NCBI GenBank assembly: GCA_900319225.1
Contig: ONNV01000015.1
Coordinates: forward strand, 1 to 45,116
Direction: 5' to 3'
DNA length: 45,116 nucleotides
Source of the DNA: an uncultured Prevotellaceae bacterium
GTDB taxonomy: Bacteria; Bacteroidota; Bacteroidia; Bacteroidales; Bacteroidaceae
The position numbers were made by a program, and so were the translations under genes. The notes beneath the pieces are model-generated. The model did no database searches. It worked only from the letters and a program-made list of their open reading frames with translations, and was not told the origin of the DNA. How positions within the stretch are numbered: position 1 is the first letter of the stretch; each line of letters begins with the position of its first letter. Below, one piece after another: positions 8,779-17,241 of the stretch.

Positions 8779-9930
8779 TTATAATTTTCTCGATCCGTCG
8801 CCTATGGTGACATCGTAAACCTTGGGTATCACGCCGAACTTGCGTGAATATTCACGGGTAGCTTTTGATACGAACTTGTCATAGAGGGTCTCGCGTACCA
8901 GGTTGATGGTGCATCCGCCAAATCCGCCACCCATGATACGGCTTCCGGTTACGCCGCAAGCCTGTGCTGTCTCCACCAGGAAATCCAACTCAGGGCAGCT
9001 TACCGTAAAGTCGCGGCTAAGTCCCCAGTGGGTCTCATACATTTTCTTGCCTACCAACTCGTAGTTGCCCTCGTTCAGGGCGTCGCAGACGGCAAGGACA
9101 CGTTCCTTCTCGTCAAGGATATACTTGGCGCGGCGGTAATCGTCATCGGTAAGGTCCGCCTTTACGGCCTCCAGCATCTGATAGTTGGCGTCACGAAGTG
9201 TCTCAACTCCTCCAAACTGCTCATTCATGAGTGCCACGGCTTTCTCGCAGCTCTCACGACGCTCATTGTACTCGGTGCCCAGCCTGTGCTTTACGCATGA
9301 GTCAATGAGAACCAGTTTGTAACCCTCCGGGTCAAACGGGAAATACTCATACTCCAGTGTACGGCAGTCAAGACGTATCAGGCAGCCCTCACGTCCAAAT
9401 ACGGATGCAAACTGGTCCATGATGCCGCATTTTACGCCGCAGTAGTTATGCTCAGTGGCCTGACCTATCTTGGCAAGCTCAAACTTGTCAACGCGTCCGC
9501 CTGCGAACATGGTGTTCAGTGCAAAGGCAAATGCACACTCCAGTGCGGCCGATGACGACATGCCGGCACCCAGGGGAACATCACCGGTAAAGGCAGCGTT
9601 GAATCCGCCCAGTGTGACGCCCCGTTTCTCCAGCTCCTTGCACACTCCGAATATGTAGCATGCCCAGTGAGCTGACGGCTTCTCAGTGTCATCAAGTGAG
9701 AACTCCTGATACCCATCATCCTTGCTGTCAAGTGCCAGAAGGCAGACCTTGCGTGAGCCGTTACGGTAAATCTCTACTGTAATACCCTTGTCAACGGCAC
9801 CTGGGAACACAAAACCTCCGTTGTAGTCAGTGTGTTCACCTATCAGGTTTATGCGGCCCGGTGAAAAGTACAGGTCACCGCTTGTGCCGAACTGTTCGCG
9901 GAACCTGTTTCTCAAAGTGGATGTATCCAT
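8779..9930 (-). CDS. galK: Galactokinase
   Basis: GHMP-family kinase that phosphorylates alpha-D-galactose at C1 (Leloir pathway), in the cytoplasm. It has 383 residues. The galactokinase signature PGRINLIGEHTDYNGG is at about 25-40, the ATP loop PLGAGMSSSAALE near 120, and the C-terminal GHMP motif GSRIMGGGFGG near 335. The catalytic Asp region CGIMDQFAS is present. Co-transcription with three mutarotases is logical since GalK needs the alpha anomer. galT and galE are not in this window. Confidence 0.97.
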   Translation of the reverse strand: MDTSTLRNRFREQFGTSGDLYFSPGRINLIGEHTDYNGGFVFPGAVDKGITVEIYRNGSRKVCLLALDSKDDGYQEFSLDDTEKPSAHWACYIFGVCKELEKRGVTLGGFNAAFTGDVPLGAGMSSSAALECAFAFALNTMFAGGRVDKFELAKIGQATEHNYCGVKCGIMDQFASVFGREGCLIRLDCRTLEYEYFPFDPEGYKLVLIDSCVKHRLGTEYNERRESCEKAVALMNEQFGGVETLRDANYQMLEAVKADLTDDDYRRAKYILDEKERVLAVCDALNEGNYELVGKKMYETHWGLSRDFTVSCPELDFLVETAQACGVTGSRIMGGGFGGCTINLVRETLYDKFVSKATREYSRKFGVIPKVYDVTIGDGSRKL

Positions 9931-9939
9931 AGATGGGGC

Positions 9940-11025
9940 TTATTCCACTCCGAAACGGTAAATAGTAGTCTGTGTGTAAACCTCTCCCGGGTTCAGTACC
10001 GTAGTGGGGAAATACGGATGATTGGGGCTGTCGGGGAAGTGCTCTGCCTCAAAGCAGATTGCGCAGCGCTTGGGCAGTGTCGATCCGTGTGCGCAGGTGC
10101 TGCCGCTGCAGTAGTTACCGGTATAGCACTGAACGCCGGGCTCAGTGGTGTAGCACTCCATGGTGCGGCCGCTTGCGGGATCGGCGCACTTTACGGCCAG
10201 GCTCAGCTCACCGGGCTCACGCTTGTTGAGTACCCAGCAGTGGTCATAACCGTTACCGTTCTTGGTCTGCTCACCCTTCTCGATGCGCTCGCCCACCTTG
10301 TGCGGGGTGCGGAAGTCGAATGATGTACCCTCAACCTTGTCGATGGTACCCAGGGGAATTGCAGTATTGTCAATCGGAATGTAGTGGTCAGCGTTGATCA
10401 TCAGGTCGTAGTCCAGAACGGTCAGAGGGTTCTTTTTCATGCCGTTCAGAGTAAAGTAGGCGTGCTGTGTCAGGCAGACTACTGTCTTCTTGTCTGTGGT
10501 TGCCTCATACTCTATGGCCAACTCGTTCTCATCGGTAAGACGGTAGATTACGTTTACGTCAAGGTTGCCGGGGAATCCCTCCTCACCGTCCTTGCACAGG
10601 TAGTGCAGGTGGAGTGTCTGGGCATCGGTCTGCTCTGCGTCGAACACGCGCTTGTGGAAACCGGTGGGACCTCCGTGAAGGCTGTTGGGGTCATTGTTGA
10701 TGGCCAGAGTGTACTGCTTGCCGTCAAGTGTGAACTTGCCGTTTGCAATGCGGTTGCCGTAACGGCCGATGAGTACGCTCAGGAATGTCTCCTCGCTGTC
10801 CATGACATGCTGGATGCTGTCATGTCCCCATACCACGCTCTCCATCTTTCCGTTGCGGTCAGGCATCATGATTGCGCACAGCGCACCGGCAAAGTTGGTT
10901 ACGGCTATCTCTGCTCCCCTCTTGTTCTTGAGTATGTAAAGATCTGTTTTCTTACCCTGGACTGTGGCCTGGAAATCCTCTCTTTTGAGACCGGCCAGAT
11001 TCTCTTTTACAAAGAAATCGCTCAT
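9940..11025 (-). CDS. galM: Aldose 1-epimerase (mutarotase), cytoplasmic form
   Basis: First gene of the operon. The start is placed at the ATG at 11025 (MSDFFVKENL), since earlier in-frame codons fall in the intergenic inverted repeat and resemble no family N-terminus. This form has no signal peptide, unlike the two other mutarotases, so it is expected in the cytoplasm beside GalK (9-bp gap). Active-site regions are intact: NRIANGKFTLDG, SLHGGPTGFHK, LTQHAYFTLNG, and FEAEHFPDSPNHP holding the catalytic Glu. About 361 residues, normal for the family. Confidence 0.94.
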   Translation of the reverse strand: MSDFFVKENLAGLKREDFQATVQGKKTDLYILKNKRGAEIAVTNFAGALCAIMMPDRNGKMESVVWGHDSIQHVMDSEETFLSVLIGRYGNRIANGKFTLDGKQYTLAINNDPNSLHGGPTGFHKRVFDAEQTDAQTLHLHYLCKDGEEGFPGNLDVNVIYRLTDENELAIEYEATTDKKTVVCLTQHAYFTLNGMKKNPLTVLDYDLMINADHYIPIDNTAIPLGTIDKVEGTSFDFRTPHKVGERIEKGEQTKNGNGYDHCWVLNKREPGELSLAVKCADPASGRTMECYTTEPGVQCYTGNYCSGSTCAHGSTLPKRCAICFEAEHFPDSPNHPYFPTTVLNPGEVYTQTTIYRFGVE

Positions 11026-11033
11026 ATAGTATG

Positions 11034-11081
11034 ATTGGCTTAATTTGGTTATTAAAAATAAAACACGCAAATTAAGCCAAT
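11034..11081. promoter_or_regulatory. 14-bp perfect inverted repeat before the ara/gal operon, operator candidate
   Basis: attggcttaatttg (11034-11047) and caaattaagccaat (11068-11081) are perfect reverse complements separated by 20 AT-rich bases. It lies 8 bp upstream of the first operon start and just past the folC stop. The size and symmetry fit an operator for a dimeric sugar regulator overlapping the promoter. An mRNA hairpin is also possible. Confidence 0.6.
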
Positions 11082-11116
11082 TTCAGATACTGATGCAAGC
11101 GATTGGGCTAAAAAAA

Positions 11117-12430
11117 TCAGCCGTGGATGAAGAATTCCGGCATGGTCAGCAGGTCAGCCACCACGAATGTGCTTCCGCCTACAAAAATCAGGTCATTGGG
11201 AGCTGCCTCACGCTGGGCTGTAGAGACTGCCTGGGCTACGGTTCCGTAAACCATTCCGGTCAGTCCGGCCTGTCTGGCCATATCTCTCAGGGTACCGGCC
11301 TCAAGCGCTCTCTTGACCGATGCCTGTGTGAAATAGTACCTGGCGTTGCGGGGCATCAGGGCAAGTACGTCAGCCACGTCCTTGTCATTCACCATGCCTA
11401 TCACTATGCGCAACTGGCCAGCTCCCGGTTTTGCGGAGAGCTCCTCCAGATGTTTTGCTATATATTTGAGTCCGTGGCTGTTGTGGCCTGTGTCACAAAT
11501 GATGTCAGGCTTCTTGCTTACCAGCTGCCAGCGGCCGCGCAGTCCTGTCATTCGGCATACATCCTTGAATCCCTTACGGATGGCAGTTTCGGGTATGCTG
11601 AATCTCTTGCGCTTAAGCTCGTCAATGGCTGTCAGTATGGTGTTGGCGTTGTTCTCCTGACACAATCCGGCCAGTCCGCTCTCCAGTGCGGGTAGGGCAT
11701 CGGTCTCATAAACGACCTTTGACGGATTTATGTATTTATGCGAAATTATCTTACAATTATCCTGTGCAAACAGAACCTTGGTCCCAATCTCCTCGGCCCT
11801 GCGCTCAAACACCTTGCGGGTCTCATCAGTGTGCTCTCCTATGATTACAGGAACGTTTTTCTTCATGATTCCTGCCTTCTCAAAAGCAATCTGCTGCAGT
11901 GTGTCGCCCAGGAATTTCATGTGGTCATAACCTATGTTGGTTATGATTGAAAGTACCGGAGTTATTATGTTGGTGCAGTCCAGTCTGCCTCCCAGGCCGG
12001 TCTCTATGACAGCTACGTCAACCTCCTGCTCTGCAAACCAGCTGAACGCCATAGCGGTGGTCACCTCAAAGAATGACGGGTGCAGCGGCTCCAGGAAATC
12101 CCTGTTGTTCTCTATGAATTTTACCACGTAATCGGGGCTTACGGGCTTTCCGTTCACCCTGATGCGCTCGCGGAAATCGGTCAGGTGGGGTGATGTGTAG
12201 AGTCCGGTCTTTAGACCCGATGCCTGCAGGATGGCGGCCAGCGTGTGTGATACGCTGCCCTTGCCGTTGGTGCCGGCTACGTGTATTGTCTTGAACAGTT
12301 TGTGGGGGCATCCAAGGTGGCGGTCAATCGTCACCGTGTTGTAAAGGCCTTCTTTATATGCCTCCTGGCCTACGTTCTGGAAAAGGGGCGTCTGTGTGTA
12401 GAGATACTCTACAGCTTCTTGGTAATTCAT
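11117..12430 (-). CDS. folC: Folylpolyglutamate synthase / dihydrofolate synthase
   Basis: Mur-ligase-family enzyme that adds glutamate to dihydropteroate and to reduced folates using ATP. It has 437 residues. The ATP loop HVAGTNGKGSVSH is at about 49-61, followed by the folate-binding SPHLTDFRERIRVNG and VIETGLGGRLDCTNI; the later GYDHMKFLGDTLQQIA and DTGHNSHG segments are also typical. Its start ATG overlaps the dnaJ stop by one base (12430), so the two are translated from one message. Confidence 0.96.
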   Translation of the reverse strand: MNYQEAVEYLYTQTPLFQNVGQEAYKEGLYNTVTIDRHLGCPHKLFKTIHVAGTNGKGSVSHTLAAILQASGLKTGLYTSPHLTDFRERIRVNGKPVSPDYVVKFIENNRDFLEPLHPSFFEVTTAMAFSWFAEQEVDVAVIETGLGGRLDCTNIITPVLSIITNIGYDHMKFLGDTLQQIAFEKAGIMKKNVPVIIGEHTDETRKVFERRAEEIGTKVLFAQDNCKIISHKYINPSKVVYETDALPALESGLAGLCQENNANTILTAIDELKRKRFSIPETAIRKGFKDVCRMTGLRGRWQLVSKKPDIICDTGHNSHGLKYIAKHLEELSAKPGAGQLRIVIGMVNDKDVADVLALMPRNARYYFTQASVKRALEAGTLRDMARQAGLTGMVYGTVAQAVSTAQREAAPNDLIFVGGSTFVVADLLTMPEFFIHG

Positions 12431-13602
12431 TAGTCAAAATAACTACGGAACTTGCGGAATAGTTTCTCCTTGATGGATGGGGTGGGCTGGAAATGGTCCG
12501 ATGTCTGGAGCTTTTCCATAGCTGCCTTCTCATCCTTGGAGAGAGTCTCCGGTATGTATACGCTTACGTTTACAATCATGTCGCCGCGACGGCTGGTGTT
12601 GACCTCGGGCAGTCCCTTGCCACGCAGACGCAGCATCTTGCCCGGCTGTGTGCCCGGCTCGATCTTGAGTTTTACCGCACCGTCCAGGGTGGGTATCTCA
12701 ATTGCACCGCCCAGAGCAGCCTGCGGAACTGTCAGCAGCAGGTTGTATACCAGGTCATTCTCGTCACGTACCAGGTCTTTGTGCGGTATCTCCTCAATCT
12801 GAACCAGCAGGTTGCCGTTGTATCCGTTGTGCTTGCCGGCATTACCCTTGCCCTCAACTGAGAGCTGCATGCCTTCTGCTACACCTGCAGGTATGTTGAT
12901 CTCAACAATCTCCTCTCCGTACACCACTCCGTCACCGCTGCAGTGCGGGCAACGGTCCTTGATGATCTTACCTTCACCTCCGCAACGGGGGCAGACGGTC
13001 TGAGTCTGGACCATGCCGAAGAAACTCTGCTGGGTGCGCATTACCACACCTGAGCCGTGGCAGTCGGGGCAGGTCTCTGCGGCCGATCCGTCCTTGGCGC
13101 CGGTACCCTTACAGTGCTGGCAGGGAACCAGTTTCTTGAGCTTGAATTTCTTGGTGACACCTGTGTTGATCTCTTCCAGTGTCAGGGCAACCTTGACCCT
13201 GAGGTCTGATCCGCGTGACTTGCGCTCTCCGCTGCGACCGCGTGTGCGGCTGCCTCCGAATCCGCCGAATCCACCGAATCCGCCGCCTCCGAATATGTCG
13301 CCGAACATTGAGAATATGTCATCCATGGACATGCCGGCACCGCTGAATCCGCCGCCTCCGCCAAATCCGCTGGCGCCGTTCAGGCCGTCAAATCCAAACT
13401 GGTCATACTTGGCTCTCTTGTCCGGGTCGCTAAGTACGCTGTATGCCTCGGCTGCCTCCTTGAACTTCTCCTCGGCCTCTTTGTCGCCGGGGTTCTTGTC
13501 AGGATGGTACTGTATGGCTTTCTTGCGGTAAGCCTTCTTTATCTCATCGGCTGTTGCGGTCTTTGGGACCTCAAGCACTTCATAGTAGTCTCTTTTTGCC
13601 AT
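12430..13602 (-). CDS. dnaJ: Chaperone DnaJ (Hsp40)
   Basis: Co-chaperone that delivers substrates to DnaK and stimulates its ATPase. It has 390 residues in the full type-I layout: J domain at 1-70 with HPD in [10 protein letters not shown], a Gly/Phe-rich stretch (about 75-125, rich in GGFGG), and a zinc domain with four CxxCxGxG-type repeats ([32 protein letters not shown]), then the C-terminal substrate domain. It follows grpE by 12 bp. dnaK is not in the window, so grpE-dnaJ is a separate unit here. Confidence 0.97.
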   Translation of the reverse strand: MAKRDYYEVLEVPKTATADEIKKAYRKKAIQYHPDKNPGDKEAEEKFKEAAEAYSVLSDPDKRAKYDQFGFDGLNGASGFGGGGGFSGAGMSMDDIFSMFGDIFGGGGFGGFGGFGGSRTRGRSGERKSRGSDLRVKVALTLEEINTGVTKKFKLKKLVPCQHCKGTGAKDGSAAETCPDCHGSGVVMRTQQSFFGMVQTQTVCPRCGGEGKIIKDRCPHCSGDGVVYGEEIVEINIPAGVAEGMQLSVEGKGNAGKHNGYNGNLLVQIEEIPHKDLVRDENDLVYNLLLTVPQAALGGAIEIPTLDGAVKLKIEPGTQPGKMLRLRGKGLPEVNTSRRGDMIVNVSVYIPETLSKDEKAAMEKLQTSDHFQPTPSIKEKLFRKFRSYFD

Positions 13603-13614
13603 ATTTCCGTGGTA

Positions 13615-14214
13615 TTACTGTCCTACGGCCACCTTGGCGTGGCGCAGAACCTTGTCATTAAGTTTGTATCCGTCTATGGCGCAGTCCAGAACCTTGCCCT
13701 TTGACTCCTCGTCGGGGGCGGGTATCATGGCTATGGCCTCATGGAAATCAGTGTCGAACGGCTCGTTCTTGGGGCTGATTTTCTGCAGGCCTTTCTGCTC
13801 CAGGGTATGCATCAGTTTGTTGTAGATCAGTTCGACGCCCTCCTTAAGTGCACCAAAATCCTCAGACTTGGCTGAGTTTGCAATGGCTCTTTCCAGGTCA
13901 TCTATTACGGGCAGGATGTCCGTCACCACGCTGGCGCTTCCGTTCAGTATGATTTCGGCCTTCTCCTTCATGGTGCGTTTGCGGAAATTGTCAAACTCGG
14001 CCATCTGGCGTAACAGACGGTCCTTGAGATCAGCCACCTCGGCTTCACTCTTGGCCAGTTTGTCCTCTACGGTCTCCTCCTGCGGGGTATCCTGTCCGTC
14101 GGCATTATCGGCCTGTGCCTGCTCAGTCTCCTGTGTGGCACCGTCCAGAATATCCTTCTCTTCTTCCTTCTTTTGGAAATTTTCTGACATTTTATGTTTG
14201 TTTCCTTTACTCAT
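13615..14214 (-). CDS. grpE: Nucleotide exchange factor GrpE
   Basis: Releases ADP from DnaK. It has 199 residues with a long acidic, low-complexity N-terminus (to about residue 55), then a charged coiled coil (EAEVADLKDRLLRQMAEFDNFRKRT) and a C-terminal beta domain with the conserved NEPFDTDFHEAIAMIPAPD segment. The start could be ATG 14214 or ATG 14190 (MSENFQKK); the first is preceded by an A-rich stretch (aagaaaataagaa), so I keep it. A palindrome lies upstream at 14276-14288. Confidence 0.95.
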   Translation of the reverse strand: MSKGNKHKMSENFQKKEEEKDILDGATQETEQAQADNADGQDTPQEETVEDKLAKSEAEVADLKDRLLRQMAEFDNFRKRTMKEKAEIILNGSASVVTDILPVIDDLERAIANSAKSEDFGALKEGVELIYNKLMHTLEQKGLQKISPKNEPFDTDFHEAIAMIPAPDEESKGKVLDCAIDGYKLNDKVLRHAKVAVGQ

Positions 14215-14275
14215 TTCTTATTTTCTTTCAACGTCACCCCATATACAGCAAAGATTGTGCCACGGCAAGATGCGG

Positions 14276-14288
14276 TGACACAGTGTCA
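14276..14288. promoter_or_regulatory. Perfect 13-bp palindrome upstream of grpE-dnaJ
   Basis: tgacacagtgtca is symmetric about its central base. On the minus strand it is 19 bp ahead of AATCTTTG (14256-14249), a near match to the TAnnTTTG minus-7 box, so it takes the place of the minus-33 element. It could be an operator or activator site for this heat-shock operon. It does not resemble CIRCE. Confidence 0.45.
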
Positions 14289-14307
14289 TATTAAAAAACC
14301 AAAAAGG

Positions 14308-14790
14308 TTACTTCATTGAGTCAGCACCAAAGCAGAACGGGAGTATTGCGTCGGTGCCTCCTTCAATGACCATCGTACCCTGAGTTCCGTAAAGAATGTA
14401 GCGGATGGGCTTGCCGCCGCGCTGCTCGGTCTCGGCCAGAACCTGCCGGCATGCTCCGCACGGAGTGATGGGCTGGGCTGTGAAACCGTTGTCATTACGT
14501 GCGGCGATGGCCAATGCCGTGACAGCCTTGTCGGGGTGGGCATGTCCTGCCGCAAACAGAGCTGTCCGCTCGGCGCATAAACCGGACGGGTAGGCTGCAT
14601 TCTCCTGGTTGCTGCCTGTCACTACCGTTCCGTCCTCAAGCAGCAGCGCCGCTCCAACCTTGAATCCGGAGTAGGGTGACCAGCTGCCCGATGTGGCATT
14701 CTTGGCGGCCTCAACCAACTTCCGGTCGTTACTGCTCAGTTCATCATCACTAAGTATGCTCCAGTCTATGGTCTTGCTCAGTCTCTTCAT
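14308..14790 (-). CDS. cdd: Cytidine deaminase
   Basis: Zinc enzyme that deaminates cytidine and deoxycytidine to uridine forms (pyrimidine salvage). It has 160 residues. The active-site motif SGLCAERTALFAAG holds the first zinc Cys and catalytic Glu, and PCGACRQVLAE holds the other two zinc Cys. The N-terminal SWSPYSGFKVGAAL motif binds substrate. It is divergent from the lipoprotein gene at 14871 with an 80-bp gap that contains a taagttac/gtaactta dyad (14817-14824 and 14855-14862). Confidence 0.95.
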   Translation of the reverse strand: MKRLSKTIDWSILSDDELSSNDRKLVEAAKNATSGSWSPYSGFKVGAALLLEDGTVVTGSNQENAAYPSGLCAERTALFAAGHAHPDKAVTALAIAARNDNGFTAQPITPCGACRQVLAETEQRGGKPIRYILYGTQGTMVIEGGTDAILPFCFGADSMK

Positions 14791-14870
14791 AAGCTCAGGA
14801 AGATTTTACTGAGCGCTAAGTTACTCTATTTTCGGCATATTTCACTAACTTCGCGTAACTTAACGTTTAC

Positions 14871-15773
14871 ATGATGAAGATACTCCGTCCGGCTCTATTC
14901 CTATTGGCGCTTTATGTCGTGTCATGCTCCGTTTCCAAACAGACAGTCCAGACATCCGGCGCCAAGGATGCCTACTCAGCCTATATCGTTAAGTACAGCG
15001 GTATGGCTATGGAGCAGATGAAACAATACGGTATCCCGGCCAGTATCACGCTTGCCCAGGGTCTGTTGGAGTCCGATGCCGGCCGCAGCTCGCTGGCCAC
15101 CAAGTGCAACAACCATTTCGGTATCAAATGCCACAGTGACTGGACCGGCCGCAAGATGTATCACGATGATGACGAGCGCCATGAATGTTTCCGCTGTTAC
15201 CGCAGTGCTGATGAGTCATTCCGTGACCACTCCCTCTTTCTTGTCAACGGCGCCCGTTACAAGTCCCTGTTCAAACTGAGTGTAACCGATTATAAGGGGT
15301 GGGCCAAGGGTCTCAAGGCTGCAGGCTACGCTACCAGCCCCACCTATGCTACCAAACTTATTGAAATCATTGAACGCTACGGTCTGGACCGCTATGACAG
15401 CAAGACGGGAGTACGTCTCAAAGCCGGACAGCTGCCGCATCAGCCGCTGCTTGTGAACGGACAGCGTTGCGTGCGTCTGCGTGAGGGCGAGACCCTTAAG
15501 GATATAGCCCGTGAATACAGTATGCAGCTCAGGCTCCTGCGCCGTTTCAATGAGGTTGACCGTAAGTTCACACCTCCCGCAGGCACACTCATATTCCTGG
15601 AAAGAAAAAAGGCCCGTGCTGACAGTGAGCACAGGTCTTATGTAGTTAAGAAGGGTGACAGCCTCTGGTCAATATCCCAGCAGTTCGGAGTCAGGATGGG
15701 GTCGCTTGCCAACCGCAATCATCTGGGTGATGACAATCCGCTCACTGTGGGTATGACCCTGATACTGCGTTAA
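14871..15773 (+). CDS. Peptidoglycan hydrolase lipoprotein (glucosaminidase plus LysM)
   Basis: Probably cleaves peptidoglycan glycan strands. It has 300 residues: lipoprotein signal with lipobox YVVSC-S (about Cys20), then a FlgJ/LytG-type glucosaminidase domain (about 35-165) with GIPASITLAQGLLESDAGRS holding the catalytic-Glu position and NNHFGIKC, then a degenerate LysM (CVRLREGETLKDIAREY) and a clear C-terminal LysM (YVVKKGDSLWSISQQFGV). The first ATG (14871) and the second (14874) are both possible. Its TAA stop shares the palindromic TTAA at 15770-15773 with the stop of the opposing DUF4252 gene. Confidence 0.9.
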   Translation: MMKILRPALFLLALYVVSCSVSKQTVQTSGAKDAYSAYIVKYSGMAMEQMKQYGIPASITLAQGLLESDAGRSSLATKCNNHFGIKCHSDWTGRKMYHDDDERHECFRCYRSADESFRDHSLFLVNGARYKSLFKLSVTDYKGWAKGLKAAGYATSPTYATKLIEIIERYGLDRYDSKTGVRLKAGQLPHQPLLVNGQRCVRLREGETLKDIAREYSMQLRLLRRFNEVDRKFTPPAGTLIFLERKKARADSEHRSYVVKKGDSLWSISQQFGVRMGSLANRNHLGDDNPLTVGMTLILR

Positions 15774-16264
15774 TCCATCTCCTTTGTGGTCTTTGCCACC
15801 AGCCTCTCAAGGTCTTCGCGGCTCATGGTTCCGTCCAGGCAGATAAGGGTGAATGCATCATTCTCAGTTGCGGTCATTACAAAGTGGGTTACGGTCTTGT
15901 CGTTGCCTGACGTGTAGACTCTCACCACCTCGCCTTTCTCCTTTATCTCCATCAGCAGCTCAAACTTGTACTTGCTTATAAACTTGCTGACATCCTCCTT
16001 GATGTTCTTGCTTACCTCAGGGTCTTCGCACTCCAGTATGTACATTGAGTCCAGAGTTTTTATTATTGAACCTATGTCCATGGATTCGTCACCCATATCC
16101 ATGCTGGGCAGGTTCCCTATCAGCTTGAACATGGCCGATGAAATGTACACGGCGCTCACCTGGTCATTGTCGGAGTATTTGTTGTAGATACCCTTGCTGT
16201 CCTGCGCCCAAACGCCTGCGGTGAGCAGGAACAATGCTGCTACTATTGATACAAACCTTTTCAT
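15770..16264 (-). CDS. DUF4252 family secreted protein
   Basis: Small exported protein of 164 residues of unknown function. A signal peptide (LFLLTAGVWA-QDSKG) precedes a domain I assign to DUF4252 from its general pattern (YNKYSDNDQVSAVYIS, SKFISKYKFELLMEIKEKGE). It overlaps the preceding anti-sigma-like gene by 4 bp (ATGA type), so they are translationally coupled. DUF4252 genes in Bacteroidota often follow ECF sigma genes, which suggests it is a target or partner of that regulon. Confidence 0.8.
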   Translation of the reverse strand: MKRFVSIVAALFLLTAGVWAQDSKGIYNKYSDNDQVSAVYISSAMFKLIGNLPSMDMGDESMDIGSIIKTLDSMYILECEDPEVSKNIKEDVSKFISKYKFELLMEIKEKGEVVRVYTSGNDKTVTHFVMTATENDAFTLICLDGTMSREDLERLVAKTTKEMD

Positions 16265-16674
16265 CTCAATGCGTTTATAGTTTTATCAAATACCGGCTCG
16301 GCTACATTTGCAATATCCATTCCGGCGTTCATTTTCTCTGATATAAATCCAAATACCTGTTCCATCTGTGCGTAAGCCATCTTGGGATCGTCAAACGTAT
16401 CCTTGGGCGTGTCCGGTAATGACAGGTGCAGACCTATCACTATCAAGGCAACTGCCGCGGCTGAGTATGAGATCAGACTGAATGCCTTTCTCAGTCTCTT
16501 TCCGGTGCGGGTGTTCCCGTGGGTGTTATCCTCCTCCTTGGATGCCATTTCAAGGGCACGTGCTGTGATGGCTATGTCCCGTTTCAGGGAAGCCGGCACC
16601 ATGATGGTCTCGTCGGATGCGATCCGCTCCAGATCAAGTGCACTCAACCTTTCAATATCTTCCAACTTTTTCAT
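16261..16674 (-). CDS. Putative anti-sigma factor, single-pass membrane protein
   Basis: 137 residues. The N-terminal part (about 1-60) is charged and cytoplasmic by prediction, a transmembrane segment (SYSAAAVALIVIGLHLSL) is near 72-89, and about 45 residues follow outside. It overlaps both the sigma gene upstream (4 bp) and the DUF4252 gene downstream (4 bp). Size, topology and position fit an anti-sigma factor holding the ECF sigma at the membrane. No zinc-binding anti-sigma motif is seen, so this is inference from context. Confidence 0.65.
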   Translation of the reverse strand: MKKLEDIERLSALDLERIASDETIMVPASLKRDIAITARALEMASKEEDNTHGNTRTGKRLRKAFSLISYSAAAVALIVIGLHLSLPDTPKDTFDDPKMAYAQMEQVFGFISEKMNAGMDIANVAEPVFDKTINALR

Positions 16675-17150
16675 ATCTGGTTCCTTAGTGACTTCCGGGC
16701 ATTGCTGAGCAGTACCCTTAGAGTCAGGTTAGTCATTCCTGTTTTCTCTGCAATCTCGTCGTATGACATCTCCTCAAAAACATACATCTTCATCACGTCC
16801 CGCTGTCTGGCCGGCAGCCTCTCTATCGCTGTTATGACTCTCTCAAGTTTCTCACGGGCGTCATAGTCCTCATCAACTCTTCTGGCCTCAGCCATATCGG
16901 GCCCCGGTTCCATTACCTGTACCCTCTGCTCCTTACGCAGTCGGTCTATGCACAGGTTTTTCATCAGTGTGGTGCAGTAGGCCTTGAGGTTCAGGACCGT
17001 GTCCAGCTGTTCGCGGCTGTTCCACAGTTTTATGAAAAGGTCCTGCACGGCATCCTCTGCATCGGTCTGTGACTCAAGGATATAGTACGCCACCCTATAG
17101 AGCCCGTCGCTCAAAGACTTGAATGATTCTGTCAGGACTTCAGGTGTCAT
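16671..17150 (-). CDS. ECF RNA polymerase sigma factor (sigma-70 family)
   Basis: Alternative sigma factor of 159 residues. Region 2 is seen in DAEDAVQDLFIKLWNSRE (about 31-48) followed by LKAYCTTLMKNLCIDRLRKE. Region 4 with its helix-turn-helix is seen in LPARQRDVMKMYVFEEMSYDEIAEKTGM (about 113-140). It heads a three-gene operon with overlapping junctions. A minus-7 type box (TATTTTTG, minus strand, 17219-17212) lies about 60 bp upstream of the start. Confidence 0.94.
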   Translation of the reverse strand: MTPEVLTESFKSLSDGLYRVAYYILESQTDAEDAVQDLFIKLWNSREQLDTVLNLKAYCTTLMKNLCIDRLRKEQRVQVMEPGPDMAEARRVDEDYDAREKLERVITAIERLPARQRDVMKMYVFEEMSYDEIAEKTGMTNLTLRVLLSNARKSLRNQI

Positions 17151-17211
17151 TTATATTCTTGAATTTTCAACAATAAGACGCATCAACACGGAGAGTGTTA
17201 ACGTACAAATG

Positions 17212-17219
17212 CAAAAATA
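17212..17219 (-). promoter_or_regulatory. Minus-7 box for the ECF sigma operon
   Basis: TATTTTTG on the minus strand matches TAnnTTTG. No TTTG was found at the expected spacing upstream, so the call rests on one element and position. Confidence 0.4.
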
Positions 17220-17241
17220 TTGATTGTTTCAGAAAAAAGGG

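Noticed and set aside
10384-11034. Plus-strand open frame of 216 codons opposite the cytoplasmic mutarotase
   Set aside because: Antisense to a firm gene, no domain pattern.
11045-11695. Plus-strand open frame of 216 codons opposite folC
   Set aside because: Antisense to a firm gene; no ribosome site or family.
13013-13531. Proline-rich plus-strand open frame opposite dnaJ
   Set aside because: The Pro-rich pattern is the Gly/Phe-rich codons of dnaJ read backwards.
14290-14306. Possible terminator after cdd (aacc/ggtt stem with T-run on the minus strand)
   Set aside because: The stem has only 4 bp, too weak to call with confidence.
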